Virus record (IMG/VR): IMGVR_UViG_3300009027_000033 | Span: 1-24,662 of that record | Reading direction: 5' to 3' (one strand) | DNA from: a virus | DNA: 24,662 nt | Shown: positions 20,552 to 24,662 of the stretch, piece after piece | How positions within the stretch are numbered: the stretch's first letter is position 1 | Layout: each line of letters begins with the position of its first letter | Made by a program: the position numbers and the translations under genes | The notes under the pieces: generated by a model | Database searches by the model: none | What the model was told of the DNA's origin: nothing | What the model saw: only the letters and a program-made list of their open reading frames with translations

Positions 20552-20722
20552 ATGAACGGCAAAGGTTCAAAGAGACGACCACAAGTTATCTCTCAATCAC
20601 AATTCGAAGAAGCATGGGATAAAATCTTTGTAAGAAAGGTTACACCTGAGCATGGAATAACTCACGTGCATAAAGATAAAACTAAGGTCATTCCAAGAAA
20701 ACAAAAGTACAATGATATATAA
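20552..20722 (+). CDS. Small phage protein, MNGKGSKRRP type, 56 aa
   Basis: ATG 20552 is two bases after the S21 stop, with AGGA about eight bases upstream. The product starts MNGKGSKRRPQVISQSQFEE and contains AWDKIF and a basic end. Small phage proteins starting MNGKGSKPRP with a WDxIF motif are widespread, function unknown. It probably belongs to the S21 transcript. It overlaps the next gene by 11 bases. Confidence 0.65.
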   Translation: MNGKGSKRRPQVISQSQFEEAWDKIFVRKVTPEHGITHVHKDKTKVIPRKQKYNDI

Positions 20723-21539
20723 TATCACTAATCCTGACTATAGTCTTAATCAAGATGCTATAGAAAGACTTAGAGGAGATTTCGAAACCGTATCAAAGGT
20801 TGCACCTCCTAAGATTGTTAAACTAGGTGATGCAATGCATCGTTATAACCTAATAGAAGATATCAATCCTTCACTTCCATACGTTAAACACTTACTGAAT
20901 AATTTACATCGTGAACCTGTAACCAAAGAAACCTTTGGTGTTAAGATGTCAAATCCTGATGATAACAATAACTTTCATGCAATCAAACTCATGTATCTTA
21001 TTCATACAGCTATAACAACAGGATTCTATTCATATTGTCAAGCATGTATTCATACAAAACGTCAGAATCCTAAGTGGTTTGTACATCCAGGCCAGTTCAG
21101 AGAGAAAGCATTAATTCATTGTGGTAAAGAGGATGCAGAGTTCATCGTGTGGGACAGTCAGAATATGATTGATGCACCTGTACTATCATTCGATGATTGG
21201 AGTTCTAAGTTCTTACACAATGCAGAACACGAAAGAGATTTACACATTGCAGTCCACAACGAAGAACATAAAAAAATTGTTGAGTTTCATGTAGGTGAAG
21301 ACAGACCTGCATTCTATGATTTAGGACAACAAGTTTTCGAAATGTATGGTGGTAAGAAACCATACCTCATTGGTGAATGTAATGATTCCATTGCAGAGTA
21401 CTTCAGTAATGATGAATCAAGTAACGTTCATGTCCATGCTCATCAAAAACTGCAAGAATCAGATTTGATGATTCTATTAACTGCCCATCCAAATATAGGA
21501 GATATTCGTACAGATAGTCTGACCATTTCTCGTAAATAA
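20712..21539 (+). CDS. Hypothetical protein, 275 aa
   Basis: The protein is not recognised. It is rich in histidine: YLIHTAITTGFYSYCQACIH, HPGQFREKALIHCGKED, FLHNAEHERDLHIAVHNEEH and NVHVHAHQKL. Clustered histidines may bind metal, but no known motif is complete. GKKPYLIGECNDSIAEYF reads like a strand-helix unit of an alpha/beta fold, so an enzyme is possible. It overlaps the preceding gene and ends 16 bases before the next; ATAAATA (21542-21548) sits in that gap but too close to the next ATG to be a clear promoter for it. Confidence 0.6.
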   Translation: MIYNITNPDYSLNQDAIERLRGDFETVSKVAPPKIVKLGDAMHRYNLIEDINPSLPYVKHLLNNLHREPVTKETFGVKMSNPDDNNNFHAIKLMYLIHTAITTGFYSYCQACIHTKRQNPKWFVHPGQFREKALIHCGKEDAEFIVWDSQNMIDAPVLSFDDWSSKFLHNAEHERDLHIAVHNEEHKKIVEFHVGEDRPAFYDLGQQVFEMYGGKKPYLIGECNDSIAEYFSNDESSNVHVHAHQKLQESDLMILLTAHPNIGDIRTDSLTISRK

Positions 21540-21555
21540 ACATAAATAAGAGACA

Positions 21556-22137
21556 ATGTCAGGTTTATTTGAGCAATACGATAATCTTCTACCAGCAGAA
21601 ATACAAGAAAAGACTAGTGAAAGTCTAGACTGGTTTAGAAAGAATCTAAGAAAGATAACTTTGAGAGAAGACCAAGTGTCACGTTCTCAAGGTGAAACGG
21701 CGTCTCCGTCTAATATGAGGACAGGAGAAATGTTCATGTATATGTACGATGCAAAGTATAAAGACTTACTTCCATGGTATGACCGTTTCCCTCTTATGAT
21801 TTTGTTAGAGAAATCACCTAAGGGATTCTTAGGACTTAACCTACATTACATAGCACCTAGATATCGTGCAGTATTATTAGAGGAGTTATATAAGTACTCC
21901 ACTGATGAAGATTTAGAAGAAGGTGCAAGATTTAAACTGACTTATGAACTATTAAAGTCAGTCAGTAAATTGAAGTACGGCATTCCATGTGTAAAACGTT
22001 ATCTATGGCCACACATCGATAGTAGGATACAAAGAGTATTACCTGAACACTGGGATGTGGTAAGTATGTTACCACTTCAAAGATTTAACACGAATGCAAA
22101 CACAGTGTATGCAGATAGTAGAAGGAAATTTGGATGA
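21556..22137 (+). CDS. Conserved T4-like phage protein near tail genes, 193 aa
   Basis: The product begins SGLFEQYDNLLPAEIQ, has a GEMFMYMYDAKYKDLLPWYD segment, then RFPLMILLEKSPKGFLGLNL, HYIAPRYRAVLLEELYKY and a VKRYLWPHIDSRI end. The YDxKxKDxLPxYDxFPL...GLNLHYLxPxxRxxLL pattern is typical of an uncharacterised family I remember from marine T4-like phages. A virion or packaging role is suggested by its position, overlapping the tail-tube-like gene by ATGA. I do not assign a T4 gene number. Confidence 0.65.
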   Translation: MSGLFEQYDNLLPAEIQEKTSESLDWFRKNLRKITLREDQVSRSQGETASPSNMRTGEMFMYMYDAKYKDLLPWYDRFPLMILLEKSPKGFLGLNLHYIAPRYRAVLLEELYKYSTDEDLEEGARFKLTYELLKSVSKLKYGIPCVKRYLWPHIDSRIQRVLPEHWDVVSMLPLQRFNTNANTVYADSRRKFG

Positions 22138-22883
22138 GTCATTTAGATATAGATAAATTTAAAAGTAATTTTGATAATGGTGCTAGAACCAATAGATTTG
22201 AAGTAGATTTTTATTGTACTAATCTAGGACTTAATTGGGAAGGACTAAGAGTTGAATCTTGCAGTTTGCCAGGCAGACAGTTAGAAACTTCTCAGTTTTC
22301 AGAATACGGGCCTATTAGAAACTTACCATTTCAAACTGCATACGATGGTGGTCAGGTTGACTTCACTTTCTTATGTGATTCATCTTTTGCAGATAGATTT
22401 CTAATCGAAGCATGGATGGATGAAATCATAAGTGGTGGTGCATCAACCACCACAGAAGGTGATACTGAAGATGGCCCATCAAACAATATTGTTGCATCAG
22501 GTAATCGTGCAAAACCCACTTATTCATACTATAACAATTACATTGGTGAAGTGATAATTAAACAATTAAGACAAAATGGTAAGGGTGCATTAGAGTATAG
22601 ATTATTCGAAGCATATCCAGTTGCATTTGCACCTATGGAACTAAATTCAACATCAACCGATAGTATTATGAGATTTACTTGCACAATTGCATTTAGAACA
22701 TTCTCAACAAGATATGTGGAAGATCCATCTGCAGGAAGTCTTATAAATAAAGGAAGAAAGATTCTCGATATTCTTTTGGAAGGTGGAAAGATTGCAGACA
22801 GGTTTGGTAAAGGTAATTCTTTCAATGACCGTCTGAATAAACTGGATGAAAGATTAAGTCGAATTGGTTCTATCTTCGGATAG
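22134..22883 (+). CDS. Tail-tube-fold protein, gp54/gp19-like
   Basis: The 249-residue protein carries features of the T4 tail tube fold: ARTNRFEVDFYCTNLGLNWE near the start, VESCSLPGRQLETSQFSEYG and RNLPFQTAYDGGQVDFTFLC, then IEAWMDEI and, after a loop, YRLFEAYPVAFAPMELN and MRFTCTIAFRTFS. gp19, gp48 and gp54 of T4 share this fold. At 249 residues, with a helical C-terminal extension (residues about 205-245), it is longer than gp19 (163) and nearer to the baseplate tube initiator gp54. Position next to gp26 fits a baseplate protein. The exact T4 equivalent is uncertain. Confidence 0.65.
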   Translation: MSHLDIDKFKSNFDNGARTNRFEVDFYCTNLGLNWEGLRVESCSLPGRQLETSQFSEYGPIRNLPFQTAYDGGQVDFTFLCDSSFADRFLIEAWMDEIISGGASTTTEGDTEDGPSNNIVASGNRAKPTYSYYNNYIGEVIIKQLRQNGKGALEYRLFEAYPVAFAPMELNSTSTDSIMRFTCTIAFRTFSTRYVEDPSAGSLINKGRKILDILLEGGKIADRFGKGNSFNDRLNKLDERLSRIGSIFG

Positions 22884-22904
22884 ATTATAATAATGGAGTA
22901 GATT

Positions 22905-23609
22905 ATGGGATTACCAATCCAAACAACGCCAACTTACACATGTGAGTTACCTAGTGATGGTCGTACTGTAAAGTATAGACCGTTCTTAGTTAAAGAACAG
23001 AAAGTTTTAATGTTGGCAAGAGAGAGTGAAAGCAATGCACAGATTTTAGATGCAGTGAAGACACTTATTAGTAATGTGACATTTGACTCATTGGATGTGG
23101 ATGCATTAATGATGATTGACCTTGAATATCTTTTCTTAAAGATTAGGTCAGTATCAGTTGGTGAATCTGCAGACGTTGTAGTTGGATGTGGTGAAACAGA
23201 TTGTCAAGGGTCAGGACAAGTCAAGATTAAACTTGATGATGTTGAAGTAAAAGGTTCTATACCTGAAGACAATAAAGTTATGTTAAATGACACAACTGGT
23301 TTGACACTTAAAGTTCCCTCAGTTGGAGCAATGAGTACAATGGGTGATATTGCAGAAGATGAAATGACAATGGAAGTGTTGAAAAAGAGTATAGACACAA
23401 TCTTCGATGAAGAAAATGTTTATGAATCTTCTGATGTTTCAAAAGAAGACTTGGATGAGTTTGTTGAAAGTTTAACCATGCAACAGGTTCAATTAATTTC
23501 TGAGTTCTTTGAAGACATGCCTAGACTTGAAAAAGAAGTCGAGTTCCAGTGTAATTTATGTAACAAAGAGCAAAGTAGACTATTACAAGGACTACAAAGT
23601 TTTTTTTAA
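22905..23609 (+). CDS. 26: Baseplate hub assembly protein gp26-like
   Basis: The 234-residue protein starts PIQTTPTYTCELPSDGRTVK and then YRPFLVKEQKVLMLARE, matching the start of T4 gp26 (208 residues; TPTY...LP..G..v..RPF.VKEEK). gp26 acts in assembly of the baseplate hub. Two cysteine pairs, GCGETDC in the middle and FQCNLCN near the end, could bind a zinc ion together. The gene stops at 23607-23609 directly after a T_TTT_TTT heptamer in frame, with a -1-frame ORF continuing beyond, so a longer frameshifted product is likely. GGAGT precedes ATG 22905. Confidence 0.8.
   Translation: MGLPIQTTPTYTCELPSDGRTVKYRPFLVKEQKVLMLARESESNAQILDAVKTLISNVTFDSLDVDALMMIDLEYLFLKIRSVSVGESADVVVGCGETDCQGSGQVKIKLDDVEVKGSIPEDNKVMLNDTTGLTLKVPSVGAMSTMGDIAEDEMTMEVLKKSIDTIFDEENVYESSDVSKEDLDEFVESLTMQQVQLISEFFEDMPRLEKEVEFQCNLCNKEQSRLLQGLQSFF
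23600..23607 (+). other. Candidate -1 ribosomal frameshift site
   Basis: Eight T residues (23600-23607) end the gp26 gene. In the gp26 frame the first seven read T_TTT_TTT, a perfect X_XXY_YYZ slippery heptamer, followed at once by the TAA stop (23607-23609). A one-base slip back would read TTA at 23606 and continue in an open -1 frame to 23797. A stop next to the slip site usually helps by pausing the ribosome. Confidence 0.65.
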
Positions 23610-23629
23610 TAGCTCTTTCTCATGAGAAT

Positions 23630-23797
23630 ATGGTCAATTATTATGAGACCAATTTTCAGTTAATGCAACACCACAAGTATTCGTTAACTGAATTAGATGG
23701 AATGATGCCGTGGGAAAGAGAGGTTTACATTAGACTTCTCCTTGCACATCTTGAAGAAGAAAAGATGAAGCAGGAGAAACAAAAAATGAGACGATAA
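23630..23797 (+). CDS. Downstream partner of gp26, possibly a frameshift extension
   Basis: This frame is open from the gp26 slip site; its first ATG is at 23630, giving 55 residues. As a frameshift product it would add about 63 residues to gp26, starting LIALSHENM. The segment YSLTELDGMMPWEREVYIRL is followed by a charged helix (AHLEEEKMKQEKQKMRR). This matches the style of the second halves of tail assembly chaperones (lambda G/GT, Mu-like pairs), with a MPWxER motif. In T4, gene 51 lies directly after 26; this ORF holds the same place but is far shorter than gp51 (249). ATG 23630 has no good binding site, which favours frameshifting. Confidence 0.6.
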   Translation: MVNYYETNFQLMQHHKYSLTELDGMMPWEREVYIRLLLAHLEEEKMKQEKQKMRR

Positions 23798-23839
23798 TTT
23801 TTATATTATGTGTACGTGATTTAATTTAGAGGACACATA

Positions 23840-24232
23840 ATGACAACAGAAACAGTAGACACAGGCAGAAATGAAGTCGAGATTGATCTTGATAAGTACA
23901 CTAATCTAGTGTTAAAACTAGATGAGGCAAACGACAAGATTAAAGAGATGGAAAAAATGTCAAAGGAACTGAAGATTGCAACTATGGCTGCAAAACCCCA
24001 AACGAAGTTTTCGTTTGGTGCATTGTTTAGAGATGAGAACGATATCAATGAGAAATCAATCATTGGTTTCGCATCTTTCTTAATGATGCTTGCATTCGGT
24101 ATTGTAGATTTAGTAACAGGATTTTGGGGACAAGACCTACAAATCTCTGACACTATCTACACTTCATTCGTAGTAGTAACCTTAGGTTCATTTGGTATTG
24201 CTGAAGCTGGTAAAGCATTCAGTAAACAATAG
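23840..24232 (+). CDS. Two-helix membrane protein with coiled coil, holin-like
   Basis: AGAGGA precedes ATG 23840. The N-terminal half of this 130-residue protein is soluble and helical (TNLVLKLDEANDKIKEMEKM, a coiled coil). The C-terminal half has two hydrophobic segments, about 74-95 (IGFASFLMMLAFGIVDLVTG) and 104-122 (IYTSFVVVTLGSFGIAEAG), joined by a short loop. Two close membrane helices suit a holin or a tail-associated membrane protein. The position among tail genes favours a virion or DNA-injection role as an alternative. No family is recognised. Confidence 0.6.
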   Translation: MTTETVDTGRNEVEIDLDKYTNLVLKLDEANDKIKEMEKMSKELKIATMAAKPQTKFSFGALFRDENDINEKSIIGFASFLMMLAFGIVDLVTGFWGQDLQISDTIYTSFVVVTLGSFGIAEAGKAFSKQ

Positions 24233-24244
24233 GAATTTAAATAA

Positions 24245-24662
24245 ATGGCAGATAACAACACAGACTTGTTGATAGACCCCCTTAAAAAACTTGGGACTGC
24301 ATTCTCTAATGCAACTCAAGGATTCATGAAGGCATCAAGTCCACTCTATGCAGCACGTGCTACATTGCAATCCTACAATGCAAGTCTAAAGAGTGCAAAA
24401 GACCAATTTGACAGTCAACAAGTTGAACTTGCACGACAACGTGATGCAGAGTTATCCATGTTGAAAGAAGGTTCTGCCGAACATTCTGCAGTTCTCTCTG
24501 ACTATACTTCTAAACTAGAAAGCCTTACAGATACTTTTGAAGAGAAAGAAAAGGTTCTCAAGAAGAGTGTAGAGAATCAAGAGAAAATTGTAGAGAAAGA
24601 AAAAGATATCAACCGTCAATCCTTTGGTGTTGCACGTGGATTTGAACGTGTATCACAAGGTA
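24245..24662 (+). CDS. Long coiled-coil protein, 5' part only (possible tape measure)
   Basis: AGGAA precedes ATG 24245; the frame stays open for 139 codons to the right edge. The sequence starts ADNNTDLLIDPLKKLGTAFS, followed by a long alanine- and charge-rich helical region (ARATLQSYNASLKSAKDQFD, then VLKKSVENQEKIVEKEKD) and GVARGFERVSQG at the edge. Position after gp26 and its partner, and helical composition, suggest a tape-measure or baseplate hub protein (the gp29 place in T4 order). Only the beginning is visible, so this is tentative. Confidence 0.55.
   Translation, partial: MADNNTDLLIDPLKKLGTAFSNATQGFMKASSPLYAARATLQSYNASLKSAKDQFDSQQVELARQRDAELSMLKEGSAEHSAVLSDYTSKLESLTDTFEEKEKVLKKSVENQEKIVEKEKDINRQSFGVARGFERVSQG

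Noticed and set aside
21542-21548. ATAAATA as a late promoter for the gene at 21556
   Set aside because: It leaves almost no leader and no ribosome binding site in the transcript; kept only as a remark.
242-24662. Insertion sequence, integrase, attachment site or CRISPR array
   Set aside because: No transposase or integrase motifs, terminal inverted repeats or spaced direct repeats were seen; the tRNAs show no partial duplicate ends.

Overview
The window is a segment of a T4-like (Tevenvirinae-related) contractile-tailed phage genome, most similar in gene content and style to marine T4-like phages such as cyanophages and pelagiphages. The evidence is a set of T4-type core proteins: RNase H, the late coactivator gp33, helicase loader gp59, single-stranded-DNA-binding protein gp32, baseplate hub gp26 and a tail-tube-fold protein. 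Other support comes from AT-rich DNA with A/T-ending codons, tightly packed genes almost all on the + strand with ATGA-type overlaps, three tRNA genes, and a phage-encoded ribosomal protein S21. The host cannot be named from sequence alone.

Layout. (1) 1-240: the 5' end of a small minus-strand gene, then a divergent sigma70-type promoter and a leader hairpin. (2) 242-2790: a DUF262-HNH (GmrSD-like) nuclease followed by five tiny genes, most encoding membrane proteins. (3) 2824-7678: a carbamoyltransferase split into two overlapping genes, a PD-(D/E)XK nuclease, a 2-oxoglutarate/Fe(II) oxygenase, an unknown gene, RNase H and a basic DUF6433-like protein. (4) 7679-11177: a noncoding leader, a long acidic protein with a SAP/HeH-like end, a radical SAM/SPASM enzyme overlapping a short-chain-dehydrogenase-like gene, and a conserved T4-like hypothetical. 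(5) 11180-13900: an accessory region with tRNA-Arg(UCU), tRNA-Pro(UGG) and tRNA-Leu(UAA), small hypotheticals, and three composite elements in which a GC-rich terminator hairpin carries a promoter -35 box in its loop. (6) 13899-17356: a SleB-like cell-wall hydrolase, an FmdB-like protein without zinc ligands, an MGME1/RecB-type exonuclease and hypotheticals. (7) 17353-20118: the T4 order 33-59-32, with a sialyltransferase/DUF115-like protein inserted before gp32. (8) 20119-20315: a noncoding stretch with four successive stem-loops, directly upstream of S21. (9) 20316-24662: S21, small and unknown proteins, then virion assembly genes. The gp26 gene ends in a perfect T_TTT_TTT slippery heptamer at its stop, with a -1-frame ORF downstream, followed by a two-TM protein and the start of a long coiled-coil protein at the right edge.

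How the genes fit together. RNase H, gp59 and gp32 serve replication and recombination. gp33 links replication to late transcription. S21 and the tRNAs probably tune host translation. The hydrolase and membrane proteins are lysis candidates. The carbamoyltransferase, oxygenase, radical SAM, dehydrogenase-like and glycosyltransferase-like genes form an unusual set of tailoring enzymes whose substrate is unknown. The observations I rate highest are the gp26 frameshift site, the structured RNA before S21, and the terminator-promoter hybrids.
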